Positions 37,301-47,629 of a DNA stretch of 64,000 nt are shown one piece after another. Origin of the DNA: Clostridia bacterium (lineage in GTDB: Bacteria; Bacillota; Clostridia; Christensenellales; Aristaeellaceae); assembly GCA_017936375.1 (NCBI GenBank), contig JAGBFR010000025.1, positions 1 through 64,000 of the forward strand, in the 5' to 3' direction. Every line of letters begins with the position of its first letter. Position 1 is the stretch's first letter. A program made the position numbers and the translations under genes. The notes below the pieces were generated by a model that was not told the origin of the DNA, made no database searches, and saw only the letters and a list, made by a program, of their open reading frames with translations.

Positions 37301-37942
37301 ACGGAGTTTGGCTCCGGCTTCCGCATCGCGATGCGCGATCTGGAATTGCGCGGCGCGGGCAATCTGCTCGGCCCGCAGCAGAGCGGCCATCTGGCGAACA
37401 TCGGCTATGACCTGTACTGCAAGCTGCTGGAGGAGGCGGTCCTTGAGGCGCAGGGCGAGGAGCCCAAGCCCAACCGCGACATCGAGACGCGCATGGATGT
37501 GCATATCAATGCCTATCTGCCGGCGGATTATGTCACGGGCGACAAGCAGCGCCTTGAGGTCTATAAGCGCATTGCTTCCATCACAACGGCGGAGCAGCGC
37601 GACGAGATCGAGGATGAATTGATCGACCGATTCGGTGACGAGCCGCTGTGCGTGTCCAATCTGGTCTCCGTCGCGTACCTCAAGGCAATGTGTACGCGCC
37701 TTGGCATCGACAGGGTGCACCAGACGGACGGCTTGATTGAAATGCGCTTCCATCCGCAGGCGAAGATCGACGGACAGAAGCTCTTTGAGGCGCTGCAGCG
37801 CTTTGATCCGAGGCTGACGCTCAATGCCCGCGTGCCGGTTTCTCTGCGCCTGCAGGACAGGACGCTGGCGAGGGATGATCTCTTCCAGCTGTGCGTCAAG
37901 ATCATGGAGCGCCTGCTTACGCGCATGGGCATGCCGCTGTAA
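34319..37942 (+). CDS. mfd: Transcription-repair coupling factor Mfd
   Basis: 1207 residues, full length. Removes RNA polymerase stalled at DNA lesions and recruits UvrABC. Order: UvrB-like N-terminal domains (~1-330), the CarD-like RNA polymerase-interacting domain (~530-600: [21 protein letters not shown]), the RecG-like translocase with Walker [18 protein letters not shown] (~688), DEEQ box VDEEQRFGV, helicase motifs [11 protein letters not shown] and [14 protein letters not shown], and the C-terminal TRCF domain ([10 protein letters not shown]). AAGGAGTCATC precedes the start. Confidence 0.95.
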   Translation: MQTHFLFDALEELKPFREIVEESAKPGAVIAASGLAGAQKIHLACALAKKTGRPLVFLAASERAAAEAMEDVASLTDGGVSLFPAREITFYQDVAASREVAFRRIETLRRLVTGEVRAVVAPADAVLHRVMPRSVFNDFTIDLRTGERMDMDYLVESLLAAGYSREHMVEGKGQFSVRGGIVDVYPADALNAVRVEFFDDEVDSIRAFDVMSQRSLHNLREIVIPPASEAPSLPESAEEFAERIEAALRAQSERMRRAKEKDDSEGSLADLPLEEGEIAVPAAKEAFTRESRTLDRYQENVRTALEQMKKGISSRLLEKYIHLLYEQTSTLFDYMQRPIIVLDEPEALFARMDSRLSEFGQAISAALERGDAIPEQEGLMLGKDETIELMHGQTMLALTTILRPVERLKPTLLAQMGGMGAGSYGGRIKDMCDDVTRWMNDGWRVIMLSGGAARGERMRQSFEDEGVRTRFDELGASMPERGECAIYPMMLSGGFQYPQIRLAVLVEGDVYGAKGAKAKAKTKKGSKIASFTDLTVGDYVVHEMHGIGIYQGTKRITTDGAARDYLLVQYLGSDKLFIPVDHLDRIQKYIGGGEAAAPKLSRLGGKDWDKQKSKVRESLKELAFDLVGLYAQRQKNAGYAFDKDTPWQQEFEENFPYEETPDQLQATDEIKRDMERAQPMDRLLCGDVGYGKTEVALRAAFKAVMSGKQVAILAPTTILAQQHYNTLLRRFEGFPVQAAVLSRFASAKEQKETLRRVEAGEVDIVVGTHRLLAKDVKFKDLGLLIVDEEQRFGVGHKETIKNLKKSVDVLTMSATPIPRTLHMSMVGIRDMSLLETPPQARYPVQTYVMEYQDSVIRDAILRELGRGGQVFFLYNRVGSIDLCYKQLQKLVPEARIAIAHGQMKENVLEDVMLDFSQQKYDVLLCTTIIESGLDIPMANTLIIYDADHFGLSQLYQTRGRVGRSNRLAYAYFTVRPGKVLSETAQKRLDAIREFTEFGSGFRIAMRDLELRGAGNLLGPQQSGHLANIGYDLYCKLLEEAVLEAQGEEPKPNRDIETRMDVHINAYLPADYVTGDKQRLEVYKRIASITTAEQRDEIEDELIDRFGDEPLCVSNLVSVAYLKAMCTRLGIDRVHQTDGLIEMRFHPQAKIDGQKLFEALQRFDPRLTLNARVPVSLRLQDRTLARDDLFQLCVKIMERLLTRMGMPL

Positions 37943-37996
37943 AAACTGCGCCGAGAAATGGAAGAAGCTTCATTTATGAATTCTTTGTTAACTGAC

Positions 37997-38025
37997 TTGC
38001 ATTTTGCCCGCAGATGAGGTACAAT
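37997..38025 (+). promoter_or_regulatory. Promoter of the SRP RNA gene
   Basis: TTGCAT (37997-38002), exact 17-base spacer, TACAAT (38020-38025); the RNA 5' end predicted from base-pairing (38033) is 8 bases downstream. Confidence 0.8.
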
Positions 38026-38032
38026 AGGCGGG

Positions 38033-38155
38033 TAGAGTGTGATGACGGATGGAACTCATGCAATGCGAAGGTGTGAACCTTGTCAGGGCCGGAAGGCAGC
38101 AGCAATAAGCATTGTATCGTGTGTGCCGTGGGAATTTTCTGCCCCGAGCATTCTA
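38033..38155 (+). ncRNA. ffs: Small (4.5S-type) signal recognition particle RNA
   Basis: The conserved apical domain is present: GTCAGGGCCGGAAGGCAGCAGC around 38080-38102 (symmetric loop plus GGAA tetraloop), with GTGTGCCGTGGGA on the 3' side. The ends pair: TAGAGTG (38033-38039) with the GCATTCTA end (38148-38155) through one G-U. This RNA binds Ffh and targets membrane proteins co-translationally. The Alu domain of Bacillus-type SRP RNA is absent; the length is of the short bacterial class. The exact ends are inferred from pairing. Confidence 0.88.
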
Positions 38156-38173
38156 CGTTTTTTATGGAAAAGC

Positions 38174-38199
38174 AGCGCCGGAGCGATCCGGCGCTTTTC
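38174..38199 (+). terminator. Terminator after SRP RNA
   Basis: AGCGCCGG/CCGGCGCT perfect 8-bp stem with a 6-base loop and TTTT. Confidence 0.85.
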
Positions 38200-38210
38200 T
38201 ATATGAATAT

Positions 38211-38248
38211 AACAGGACACGGATCGAGATGGGGATCCGTGTCCTGTT
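38211..38248. terminator. Long perfect stem-loop downstream of the 390-residue membrane protein
   Basis: A 14-15-bp perfect stem (ACAGGACACGGATC with GATCCGTGTCCTGT) and an 8-base loop, just after the stop of the minus-strand gene at 38255. T content downstream on the minus strand is modest. Confidence 0.6.
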
Positions 38249-38254
38249 TGGCTT

Positions 38255-39427
38255 TTATTCCGGCTGGGTGAAGAGCGCGGCAAACGCCTTATCCTGCATC
38301 AGCCTGGAGATCCACCAGGCGCTGGCGAGCGGATTGCGCTCACGCATGAGGGCTGCGCACTGCTGCATGCTGCGGGATGGCAGCTCCGCCCACTTGACGG
38401 TCAGCCAATACGAATGATGAATCTTGCGCGGGTCGGGATTGCGCGGCGTGGGATTCTGCTCCGTGTTCATACGGAATTCGATGCCATCCTCCGTGTTGTG
38501 GACGGTGACGATCTCCCTGCACATATAGAGCATATCGTTCCACGAGCGCGCAGCGCCCGCGGCGATTGGCGCAGCATCCAGCAGATCATTGAGCACGTGC
38601 TGCAGCGTCTCGCGCTGCTCCGGCGCTGCGGCGGCCAGCACGCGCGCGGCGACCTCGGGATGATCGGGCATGGAGATGGCCAGCACATTCTGCGGGGAGA
38701 GCGGACCCCAGCCGCTGCGGACAAGCGTCCCATCCTGCGCGGGCTTATGAAGGTCGATATAGTAGTAGCCGATCTCCTCGCGCATGCGGATGATGCTGGT
38801 CTGTCCGTCCTTTTCCCGGCGCATCAGCTCGATATCGCTGCTGAGCCAGCGGTTGAGGCGCTCCGCATGCCGGACGAGGCGCTCGCGCCAGTCGTCGTTG
38901 AATACGGCGGGTTTGAGCCCCTCCAGCGCGGCGGCCTTCTCATTCGGTGCAAGCGCTTTGTCGCGCCATGCGCTGCCGGGGGTGGGGATAATATCGGGCA
39001 GGCCTGCGGCCAGAGCGCTCTCCTGCGGATTGGATGGAGCAGGAGGTGCGGCCTCTATGAGCGATGCCGGCGTAGCCGCCAGCTCAGCCTTTTCGCGCGC
39101 GGCTTCGCGGGCGTCCTCTGCGGCGCGGAAGGTGGCAATCTGCCTGGCCTGGGCGAGCTGGGAAAGCTGCTCGGCCTCTCGCTTTTTGAGGCGGGCGGCA
39201 TACAGGCGCAGGCCGCCCCAGACGAGAAGAGCAATGGGCCCCGAGATCAGCCACAGGGCGAAGAGGAAGACGGGCGCGGCGGCAACCTCCGTGATATCGG
39301 TGACGGCCTGAATGACCATCATGATGAAGGAAAAGCTGAGCACGAAAATCAGGCTTCGCCGATAGACGGAGGCGATCCTGCGGCTTTGCTCAAGGATTCT
39401 TTCTGAAGAGCGCTGGGTCGGGCGCAT
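38255..39427 (-). CDS. Two-helix membrane protein of unknown function
   Basis: 390 residues from ATG 39427 (CAAGGAGGGCAAGCC ribosome site). Two membrane helices (~25-47 and ~52-75) near the N-terminus are followed by an Ala/Glu-rich coiled-coil (~80-125), a Pro-rich linker and a folded domain of ~200 residues (RLNRWLSSDIELMRREKDGQTSIIRMREEIGYYYIDL). No catalytic motif is recognised. Likely the bulk is cytoplasmic. It is monocistronic on the minus strand. Confidence 0.65.
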   Translation of the reverse strand: MRPTQRSSERILEQSRRIASVYRRSLIFVLSFSFIMMVIQAVTDITEVAAAPVFLFALWLISGPIALLVWGGLRLYAARLKKREAEQLSQLAQARQIATFRAAEDAREAAREKAELAATPASLIEAAPPAPSNPQESALAAGLPDIIPTPGSAWRDKALAPNEKAAALEGLKPAVFNDDWRERLVRHAERLNRWLSSDIELMRREKDGQTSIIRMREEIGYYYIDLHKPAQDGTLVRSGWGPLSPQNVLAISMPDHPEVAARVLAAAAPEQRETLQHVLNDLLDAAPIAAGAARSWNDMLYMCREIVTVHNTEDGIEFRMNTEQNPTPRNPDPRKIHHSYWLTVKWAELPSRSMQQCAALMRERNPLASAWWISRLMQDKAFAALFTQPE

Positions 39428-39520
39428 GGCTTGCCCTCCTTGGTGTATAGATACATACATTATAGCATTCTTTGGCGCGGCAGGCAATCGCAGACAAGCT
39501 GGCCGGGCTGTGGGTTGAGA

Positions 39521-39549
39521 TTGAAAACGCGGCTCCTTTGGGGTATAAT
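39521..39549 (+). promoter_or_regulatory. Promoter of deoB
   Basis: TTGAAA (39521-39526), 17-base spacer, TATAAT (39544-39549); near-consensus, ~70 bases before the deoB ATG. Confidence 0.85.
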
Positions 39550-39621
39550 GATATGAGGATTCGTCTGCGCAGAGGATGCGCAGGCGATGGAATGTGAACA
39601 AGAGCATCGGAGGATGAGAAT

Positions 39622-40791
39622 ATGAATAAAAAGGCCATTCTGATCGTGCTGGACAGCGTGGGCATCGGCGCCCTTGAGGATGCTGCGGCCTATGGCGACG
39701 CCGGCGCGGACACGCTGGGGCATATCATCAATACCTGCCATCCCGCGCTGCCCAATATGATGCAGCTGGGCCTTGCGCATATCGACGGCGCATCCTTCTC
39801 GGGGCGTGTGGAGGCTCCGACGGGCTGCTACGGCAGGCTGAAGGAGGTCTCCGCCGGCAAGGACACGACCACCGGCCATTGGGAGATCGCCGGCGTGCAG
39901 CTCGCGCGCCCGTTCCCGACGTTCCCGGAGGGATTCCCGCAGGACTTCATCGAGCGATTTGAGCAGGCTGTCGGCCGCGGCACGCTGGGCAACAAGCCCG
40001 CCTCCGGCACGGCGATCCTCGACGAGCTGGGCGAGGAGCACATGCGCACGGGCAAGCTGATCGTCTATACCTCTGCGGACAGCGTCTTCCAGATTGCGGC
40101 GCACGAGGAGGTCGTGCCGCTTGAGGAGCTCTACCGCATCTGCGAGATCGCGCGGGATATGCTCGTGGGCGAGCTTGAGGTGGGCCGCGTGATCGCGCGT
40201 CCGTTCATCGGCGAGCGCTCCGGCGCGTTCACCCGCACGGGCGGGCGCAGGGATTTCAGCGCGATTCCGCCGACGACGATGTGCGACCTGCTGGAAAAGG
40301 CTGGCAAGACCGTCTACGCCGTGGGTAAGATTGAGGACATCTTCTGCCTGCGCGGCATCACGAAATCGAATCACGCTGCGGGCAATGCGGCCTGCATGGA
40401 GGCGGCATTCGCCGCGCTCGACGAGGACTTTGATGGCCTGCTGTTCGTCAATCTGGTCGACTTTGACATGCAGTACGGTCATCGCCGCGACGTCGAGGGC
40501 TACACGAAGGCGCTGGAAGCCTTTGACGCGCAGATTCCGCAGATCATGGAGAAGATGAGCGATGAGGACATCCTGATCCTCACGGCGGATCACGGGTGCG
40601 ATCCCTGTCACACCGGCACGGACCACACCCGCGAGCATACGCCGCTGCTCGTCTGGGGAAAGGGACTCAGGAGCGGCGTGAATCTTGGAACGCGCGCAAC
40701 CTTTGCCGACATCAGCGCGACGGTGCTTGATTTCTTCGGCGTTGCCAATACGCTCAAGGGTGAAACCTTCCTCGACGAGACGGCGAAGTGA
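39622..40791 (+). CDS. deoB: Phosphopentomutase
   Basis: 389 residues. Interconverts (deoxy)ribose 1- and 5-phosphate in nucleoside salvage. Alkaline-phosphatase superfamily metal motifs are intact: VLDSVGIGALEDA near the N-terminus, the phosphorylated Thr in AGKDTTTGHWEI, NLVDFDMQYGHRRDVEGY, LTADHGCDPCHTGTDHTREHTPLL. Length is normal for Firmicute DeoB. No deoC, pdp or nupC gene is adjacent. Confidence 0.95.
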   Translation: MNKKAILIVLDSVGIGALEDAAAYGDAGADTLGHIINTCHPALPNMMQLGLAHIDGASFSGRVEAPTGCYGRLKEVSAGKDTTTGHWEIAGVQLARPFPTFPEGFPQDFIERFEQAVGRGTLGNKPASGTAILDELGEEHMRTGKLIVYTSADSVFQIAAHEEVVPLEELYRICEIARDMLVGELEVGRVIARPFIGERSGAFTRTGGRRDFSAIPPTTMCDLLEKAGKTVYAVGKIEDIFCLRGITKSNHAAGNAACMEAAFAALDEDFDGLLFVNLVDFDMQYGHRRDVEGYTKALEAFDAQIPQIMEKMSDEDILILTADHGCDPCHTGTDHTREHTPLLVWGKGLRSGVNLGTRATFADISATVLDFFGVANTLKGETFLDETAK

Positions 40792-40830
40792 GCATGCCGT
40801 GCAGCGGCGATGACAGGAACGGAGAAGCAC

Positions 40831-41442
40831 ATGGAGATACTGCATCAGGACAGGGAGCTGGCCGTCGTCGTCAAGCCCGTCGGGCTGGATGCGGAGCACC
40901 AGCTGCCGGAGGCGATCCGCGCGAAGCTGGGCGGCGAGGTATATCCCATCCACAGGCTTGACCTGAATGTCGGCGGCGTGATGGTCTACGCGCGGACAAA
41001 GGCTGCAGCTGCAGCGCTCTCCCGCGCCGTGCAGGAGGGGACGATGGTCAAGGAATACGTCGCCATGGTGCACGGCGAACCGCCGGAGGCAGGCGACTGG
41101 GAGGATCTGCTCTTTAAGGATTCCAGAAAGAACAAGGTCTTTGTCGTCAGCCGCATGCGCGCGGGCGTCAAGCGCGCCCGGCTGGAATACAGAAGGCTGA
41201 CAGCGGGCGAGACGTCGCTGGTGCGCATCCGCCTGCATACGGGCCGCAGCCACCAGATCCGCGTGCAGTTTTCCAGCAGGAAGTATCCGCTGGTTGGCGA
41301 TCACAAGTATGGCGCGCGGGATGAGGCGGCGGCGCCGATGCTCTATTCCTGCTGCCTGACATTCCCGTGGAAGGGACAGACGCTGCGCTTTGAACAGCTG
41401 CCCGATTGGGCAGAGCGATCGACTGCGGAGGCTGAAGCATGA
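40831..41442 (+). CDS. RluA-family pseudouridine synthase
   Basis: 203 residues from ATG 40831 (AACGGAGAAGCAC); an ATG at 40810 would add seven residues. Catalytic motif HRLDLNVGGVMVYA contains the essential Asp, and HTGRSHQIRVQFSS is the second RluA signature. No S4 domain, so a short RluA/RluD-type enzyme with unknown target (rRNA or tRNA). The stop overlaps the next ATG (ATGA). Confidence 0.88.
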   Translation: MEILHQDRELAVVVKPVGLDAEHQLPEAIRAKLGGEVYPIHRLDLNVGGVMVYARTKAAAAALSRAVQEGTMVKEYVAMVHGEPPEAGDWEDLLFKDSRKNKVFVVSRMRAGVKRARLEYRRLTAGETSLVRIRLHTGRSHQIRVQFSSRKYPLVGDHKYGARDEAAAPMLYSCCLTFPWKGQTLRFEQLPDWAERSTAEAEA

Positions 41443-41879
41443 TCTATACACCGATGACAATCCGGGCAATGAGGCTTGCATACCGTGCGCATGAAGGTCA
41501 GATGGATTACAGCGGCGTGCCGTATATTTACCATCCCATGCACCTGGCGGAGCAGATGGACGACGAGGTGAGCTGCACCGTCGCGCTGCTGCACGACGTG
41601 GTGGAGGATACGGATGTGACTGCGGAGGAGCTTGCGCGCGAGTTCCCGCAGGAGGTTGTGGAGGCGGTGCTGCTGCTGACGCACGACAATCAAACGGATT
41701 ATTTCGACTATGTCCGGGCGATAAGCAGAAACCCCATTGCAAAGAAGGTCAAGCTGGCGGACGTCGCGCACAATTCCGACGAGAGCCGGGACGTCGATAC
41801 GGAGATTTCGCCGGAGCGGCGCATCTGGTGGAAGAATAAATACGCAAAAGCAAAGCGGATTCTGATGGGGGAAGAGTAA
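41439..41879 (+). CDS. Single-domain HD hydrolase (SpoT/MESH1-like)
   Basis: 146 residues. An HD-type metal site runs H (RAHEGQMDYSGVPYIYHP), HD (ALLHDVVEDTDVT), and a final Asp (KKVKLADVAHNSDES). The pattern and size match the isolated hydrolase domain of RelA/SpoT proteins and MESH1-like small alarmone or NADPH hydrolases. No synthetase domain is present. The start overlaps the upstream pseudouridine synthase stop. (p)ppGpp hydrolysis is plausible but unproven. Confidence 0.8.
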   Translation: MIYTPMTIRAMRLAYRAHEGQMDYSGVPYIYHPMHLAEQMDDEVSCTVALLHDVVEDTDVTAEELAREFPQEVVEAVLLLTHDNQTDYFDYVRAISRNPIAKKVKLADVAHNSDESRDVDTEISPERRIWWKNKYAKAKRILMGEE

Positions 41880-41915
41880 TCCCTCGGAACGGACCGAAAG
41901 GTTTCGGAGGAACGT

Positions 41916-42845
41916 ATGGAGAAATGGAGCGCCGTGGCGCAGGTGGTTGCGCCGATTTTTGCGGCGGTGTTCGTCGGCATCTATGCCAGGAAAAAGCAGC
42001 TGCTGACGATGAAGGAAGTCAAGGGCATGCAGTCGTATGTGATGAGCTTCGGTCTGCCGTGCGTGCTGTTCAATTCCTGCCTTGGCGCGACGATGAATGC
42101 GGGCTCGCTGGCCAGCTTTGCGATGGTCTTTCCGACGATCCTGATGACCGCGCTCTTCGCCTTCTTCTATCTGAAAAAGAGGATGCCGTATCATAATCTG
42201 CCCATGCTCTTTGCCGCGCAGGAGAGCGGCATGCTGGGCATTCCGCTGTATATGACGCTCTTTGGGGCGGAGCATATCTTCAAGATGGGCGTATTGGATC
42301 TGGCGCAGGCGCTGATCTGTATCGCGACGATTGCAATCCTGACGGCGGACGCGGGTGAGAATCCCACGCCCGGGGCCATCGCCAAAGAGGTGCTGCGCTC
42401 GCCGCTGCTGCTGATGTGCGCGGGCGGATTGATTCTCAATGTGACGGGCGCAAAGCTTGTGCTGGACGGCTGGGGCGTGCTGCCGGTGATCACGGAGGTC
42501 GCCTCGTTTATCGCGCAGCCCGTCAGCGCGCTGATGCTCTTTACTGTGGGCTTCAGCCTGTCGCTGTCCGAGGGTAACCGCAGCGTGATTATCCGCATCT
42601 GCGTGATTCATTTTGTGATCATGGCCGCAGCCGGTCTGGTCATGCAGGGAATCATGTGCCTGCTGCCACAGGTGGAGGCGGAGACCCGCTGGGCGATCCT
42701 CCTGTACACGATGCTGCCGGGCAGCTATATCGCCACGACGCTCAGCCGCACGAAGGAAGAATCCGAGATGGCCTCCGGCGTCTGCTCGATCCTGACGCTG
42801 GTGACGCTGGCGGTGTTCTGTGTGATTGCGGTGTGCGTGGCGTGA
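41916..42845 (+). CDS. AEC-family (auxin efflux carrier-like) transporter
   Basis: 309 residues with about ten hydrophobic segments and the family's N- and C-terminal halves (VVAPIFAAVFVGIYARKKQLLT; LYTMLPGSYIATTLSRTK). Bacterial AEC/Mem_trans proteins export or import organic acids such as malate or malonate. No substrate can be inferred. GGAGGAACGT precedes the ATG. Confidence 0.85.
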   Translation: MEKWSAVAQVVAPIFAAVFVGIYARKKQLLTMKEVKGMQSYVMSFGLPCVLFNSCLGATMNAGSLASFAMVFPTILMTALFAFFYLKKRMPYHNLPMLFAAQESGMLGIPLYMTLFGAEHIFKMGVLDLAQALICIATIAILTADAGENPTPGAIAKEVLRSPLLLMCAGGLILNVTGAKLVLDGWGVLPVITEVASFIAQPVSALMLFTVGFSLSLSEGNRSVIIRICVIHFVIMAAAGLVMQGIMCLLPQVEAETRWAILLYTMLPGSYIATTLSRTKEESEMASGVCSILTLVTLAVFCVIAVCVA

Positions 42846-42882
42846 TGCTGGAGGCGAAGCCGAGACTGAGAGGGCTTTCACT

Positions 42883-43317
42883 ATGTTGATTCGTGCGGAT
42901 ATCACTCAAGCAGGTGTAATTGCTGCACTGGCTGTGCAGATGTGGGACGAACATACGCAGGAGGAGCTTGAGCGGGATTTCGCTGCGCTGCTCCAGAGAG
43001 AGGACGCCGCTGTCTTTCTGGCGGAAGAAGAGGGCAAGGCAGTTGGCTTTGCGCAGTGCCAGCTGCGGCGCGATTACGTTGAGGGAACGGAAACGAGCCC
43101 TGTCGGGTACCTTGAGGGCATCTTCGTAGAGCCTGCATACCGCGGAAAGGGCGTCGCCCGCGCGCTGCTTGCCTGCTGTGAGCAGTGGGCGAGGGAGCAG
43201 GGCTGCATGGAATTTGCCAGCGACTGTGAGCTTGACAACACGCAGAGTCTGGCTTTCCACATGCGGCTGGGCTTTGACGAGGCAAACAGGGTCATCTGCT
43301 TTACTAAATTGCTTTGA
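42883..43317 (+). CDS. GNAT acetyltransferase resembling aminoglycoside 6'-N-acetyltransferase
   Basis: 144 residues from ATG 42883 (MLIRADITQAG), GAGAGGG upstream. The acetyl-CoA motif A is GYLEGIFVEPAYRGKGVARALL (spanning ~75-97), and the C-terminus (GCMEFASDCELDNTQS, FHMRLGFDEANRVICFTK) matches the chromosomal AAC(6')-Ii/-Ij type closely: EFASDxELDN and the GF-E-x-x-RVxCF ending are hallmarks. It may confer intrinsic aminoglycoside modification or act on another amine. The gene is flush with the AEC transporter gene and no mobile signature touches it. Confidence 0.75.
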   Translation: MLIRADITQAGVIAALAVQMWDEHTQEELERDFAALLQREDAAVFLAEEEGKAVGFAQCQLRRDYVEGTETSPVGYLEGIFVEPAYRGKGVARALLACCEQWAREQGCMEFASDCELDNTQSLAFHMRLGFDEANRVICFTKLL

Positions 43318-43392
43318 TAATTGTTAAGGTTTGATTTCGTTGTTGGCGTTTTGATATTGTTCCAAGTAGTGTATATGAGAAGGAGAAATACA

Positions 43393-43917
43393 ATGGCGAT
43401 ATTTGGTTTTGGAAAACAAAAGAAGGAAAAAGAGTACTTATTACAATGGCAAAACACCATCATCTCTGAACCTATCAATAAGCTTGTCCTTTCGAAGGAA
43501 GAACTTGAGGCACAGACAAGGGAATTGGCTTCAAATGATATTCGCATTATTGAAGATTCGCTCGCCATTGTTCAGAAGACATTAAATCCAGATGTGTTTT
43601 TCACACGAATGAACCTTCTAATTGATGTTTCTACTAGGCTGAAAAAATATGAGCCGTATTTGCCTAGAGCAAGAACGACACCAAGTGAGCTGAATTTACA
43701 TTTGAAAGAGCAATATCAGAGCGTTGTAAGGAGGTTCCTATTAAGGTATTATTCTGACACTAGAGACAAAATAAATGCCCTAAAAACAGACAAAGGAAAA
43801 CTTGCAAGATGGAAGAACTGGTATGATTCATTGCGTGACTATTATGAGTATATGGACGAAGAAAACATCCATTTGATAGAAGCGGATTACCGTATCAATA
43901 CAAGAGAAAAGGAATAA
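43393..43917 (+). CDS. AT-rich orphan gene, hypothetical protein
   Basis: 174 residues from ATG 43393 with AAGGAGAAATACA upstream. The protein is charged and mostly helical (EYLLQWQNTIISEPINKLVLSKEELEAQ; LRDYYEYMDEENIHLIEADYR), without membrane segment or recognised domain. Its codons end largely in A/T (ATT, AAA, TTA) whereas all chromosomal neighbours prefer G/C, so it is probably recently acquired. It ends at a strong hairpin before gltX. Confidence 0.65.
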   Translation: MAIFGFGKQKKEKEYLLQWQNTIISEPINKLVLSKEELEAQTRELASNDIRIIEDSLAIVQKTLNPDVFFTRMNLLIDVSTRLKKYEPYLPRARTTPSELNLHLKEQYQSVVRRFLLRYYSDTRDKINALKTDKGKLARWKNWYDSLRDYYEYMDEENIHLIEADYRINTREKE

Positions 43918-43926
43918 AATCAACAA

Positions 43927-43965
43927 ATCCCCCTGAATGTCTGAGAAACAGAGATTCAGGGGGAT
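43927..43965. terminator. Bidirectional terminator
   Basis: 12-bp perfect stem ATCCCCCTGAAT/ATTCAGGGGGAT (43927-43938, 43954-43965) with an inner CTG/CAG pair; T-rich on the minus side, suited to gltX. Confidence 0.82.
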
Positions 43966-43979
43966 CATTCGTAATACTA

Positions 43980-45527
43980 TTACAGCTTCGCCATTGCGGC
44001 GTCAAGGCGCTTCATAGCCTCGTCCTTGCCCAGCAGGTAGAGCATCTCAAACGCTCCGCCCGGTGTGGCGGCGCGGCCGGTGACGGCGATGCGCAGCGGC
44101 CAGAGGACGGTGGCATTCTTCATGCCGGTCTGCGGAATAGCCTCCATGACCACGTCGTGCAGATTCGCCTCGGTCCAGTCGGTGATGCCCTCAAGGATCG
44201 GACGGATGAACTCGAGCGCGGCCTTGCTGGTCTCGGGGGTGGACTTGCTCTTCTTGTTGGTGAAGAGCGCCATGTCCAGTTCCGGCATCTCAGCGAGGAA
44301 GTCGACCAGACCCGGCAGCTGGGAGAGAATCTCGGTGCGGGCCTGCAGCAGCTCGCAGATGCGCTTGAAGTCGAACTTCGCGGGATCGAGCACCTTCGCC
44401 AGCCACGGGGTGGCCTTCTCCTCGAACTGCTCGGGGGTGAGCCTGCGGATGTACTCGGCGTTGAACCAGTTCATCTTGCCAAAGTCGAAGAAGGACGGGC
44501 TCTTGGACAGGCCTTCGAGGTCAAAGACCTCCTCCAGCTCCTTGAGCGTGTAGAACTCGCGCTCGCCGCGCGGGCTCCAGCCCAGCAGGACGAGATAATT
44601 GATGATCGCCTCGACCAGATAGCCGCCGGCCATCAGATCCTCAAAGGACGGATCACCCTGGCTCTTACTCATCTTGCGCTTGACGATGGCCTTCTTCGGC
44701 TCGCCGTTCTCATCGAGGACGACGTTGCCCTTCTCATCGGTTTCATAGGTGTAGACGCCGGTCTTCTTGTCGCGCAGCGTGCCCTCGACCATGACGGGGG
44801 TCAGGTGCACATAGGTCGGCGGCGTCCAGCCGAAGGCCTCATAGAGCAGATTGTACTTCGGCGCGGAGGAGAGGTACTCGTTGCCGCGCATGACATGGGT
44901 GATGCCCATGGTGTGGTCGTCGATAACGTTGGCGAAATTGTAGGTCGGCAGGCCGTCGGCCTTGATGAGCACGTTGTCGTCCAGCGTGTCGCAGTCCACC
45001 TCGACATGGCCGTAGATGACGTCGTCAAAGCTGGCCTTGCCGGTGGTCGGGATGTTCTGGCGGATGACGTACGGTTCGCCCGCGGCGATCCTGGCCTCGA
45101 TCTCTTCCTTGGACAGGTGCAGGCAGTGCTTGTCGTACTTGAAGGTTTCGCCCTTGGCCTCAGCCTCGGCGCGCGCCTCGTCAAGGCGCTCCTTGCTGCA
45201 GAAGCAGTAGTAAGCGCCGCCCTTCTCGACGAGCTCCTTGGCATAGGGGAGGTACATGTCCTTGCGCTTGGACTGGATGTACGGGCCGCAGGGGCCGCCG
45301 ACGTCCGGACCCTCGTCATGAATGAGGCCGGCAGTCTTCATGGAGCTGTAGATGACGTCCACAGCGCCGGCGACCTCGCGCTCCTGATCGGTGTCCTCAA
45401 TGCGCAGGATGAACTTGCCGCCGTTGCGGCGGGCCCACAGATAGGTATACAGCGCAGTGCGCAGATTGCCCAGGTGCATATAGCCGGTCGGGCTCGGCGC
45501 AAAGCGCGTACGAACATCGTTAGACAT
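43980..45527 (-). CDS. gltX: Glutamyl-tRNA synthetase
   Basis: 515 residues, class I synthetase. HIGH-type motif TRFAPSPTGYMHLGNLRTALY at the N-terminus and KMSKSQGDPS at ~residue 274. Catalytic core and the C-terminal anticodon-binding cage are complete. It attaches Glu to tRNA-Glu. It follows glnS on the same strand with a 75-base spacer containing two hairpins. No T-box leader is visible. Confidence 0.95.
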   Translation of the reverse strand: MSNDVRTRFAPSPTGYMHLGNLRTALYTYLWARRNGGKFILRIEDTDQEREVAGAVDVIYSSMKTAGLIHDEGPDVGGPCGPYIQSKRKDMYLPYAKELVEKGGAYYCFCSKERLDEARAEAEAKGETFKYDKHCLHLSKEEIEARIAAGEPYVIRQNIPTTGKASFDDVIYGHVEVDCDTLDDNVLIKADGLPTYNFANVIDDHTMGITHVMRGNEYLSSAPKYNLLYEAFGWTPPTYVHLTPVMVEGTLRDKKTGVYTYETDEKGNVVLDENGEPKKAIVKRKMSKSQGDPSFEDLMAGGYLVEAIINYLVLLGWSPRGEREFYTLKELEEVFDLEGLSKSPSFFDFGKMNWFNAEYIRRLTPEQFEEKATPWLAKVLDPAKFDFKRICELLQARTEILSQLPGLVDFLAEMPELDMALFTNKKSKSTPETSKAALEFIRPILEGITDWTEANLHDVVMEAIPQTGMKNATVLWPLRIAVTGRAATPGGAFEMLYLLGKDEAMKRLDAAMAKL

Positions 45528-45560
45528 AGATTTCTCTCTTTCTGTTAAAGTAGTTTCCGA

Positions 45561-45602
45561 GCGCCCTCTGTGCGAAGCGAAGAGGGGGCGGGCACTGCCC
45601 GC
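45561..45602 (-). other. Tandem hairpins between glnS and gltX
   Basis: GCGGGC/GCCCGC (45588-45602) abuts the glnS stop, and GCGCCCTCT/AGAGGGGGC (45561-45589) follows with one mismatch. There is no T run, so likely mRNA-stability or partial attenuation elements. Confidence 0.45.
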
Positions 45603-47324
<1,722 letters not shown>

Positions 47325-47371
47325 GGAAATCCCTCCTTTGGAGTACCTTGGATTAGTATCCATATTGAGAT

Positions 47372-47400
47372 AGTATACTATACCTGCGTTTTTTTTTCAA
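47372..47400 (-). promoter_or_regulatory. Promoter of glnS-gltX
   Basis: On the minus strand TTGAAA (47395-47400), 17-base spacer, TATACT (47372-47377), ~48 bases before the glnS ATG. Confidence 0.8.
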
Positions 47401-47514
47401 TGATTCTTTGGCTATTTCGCCCCCGTGCAGAGAAATTTGCGCAGGAAAAACCGCGGACAATCGCGATGCGCCGTATCGCTTTACAATCCGATTTGTTTGA
47501 TATATGATGGAAAT

Positions 47515-47623
47515 AGAAAAAGCCCGCAGAAGCGGGCAGCTCACACACTGTGAGGTTGGACAAAGCCAACAGGTTTGGCAACGCCGTATTTGAACGCGTT
47601 GTGTTGTAAGATGGTAACCTTAC
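47515..47623 (-). ncRNA. tracrRNA of the type II-A CRISPR locus
   Basis: Read on the minus strand, the anti-repeat occupies 47619-47589. It pairs with the CRISPR repeat in three blocks (TTTGA, TTGTGTTG, GATGGTAA) separated by a bulge. Next come a short nexus hairpin (GGC-GTT-GCC), a GTTGG/CCAAC hairpin, a CTCACA/TGTGAG hairpin and a terminator GCCCGC-TTCT-GCGGGC plus T run (to ~47515). Its own promoter lies at 47630-47658. The RNA of ~109 bases should guide crRNA maturation by RNase III and load Cas9. It is transcribed away from cas9. Confidence 0.88.
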
Positions 47624-47629
47624 ACGGTT

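Noticed and set aside
38211-38248. Insertion-sequence terminal inverted repeats
   Set aside because: The arms are only 8 bases apart and abut a gene end, so it is a stem-loop terminator, not a mobile element.
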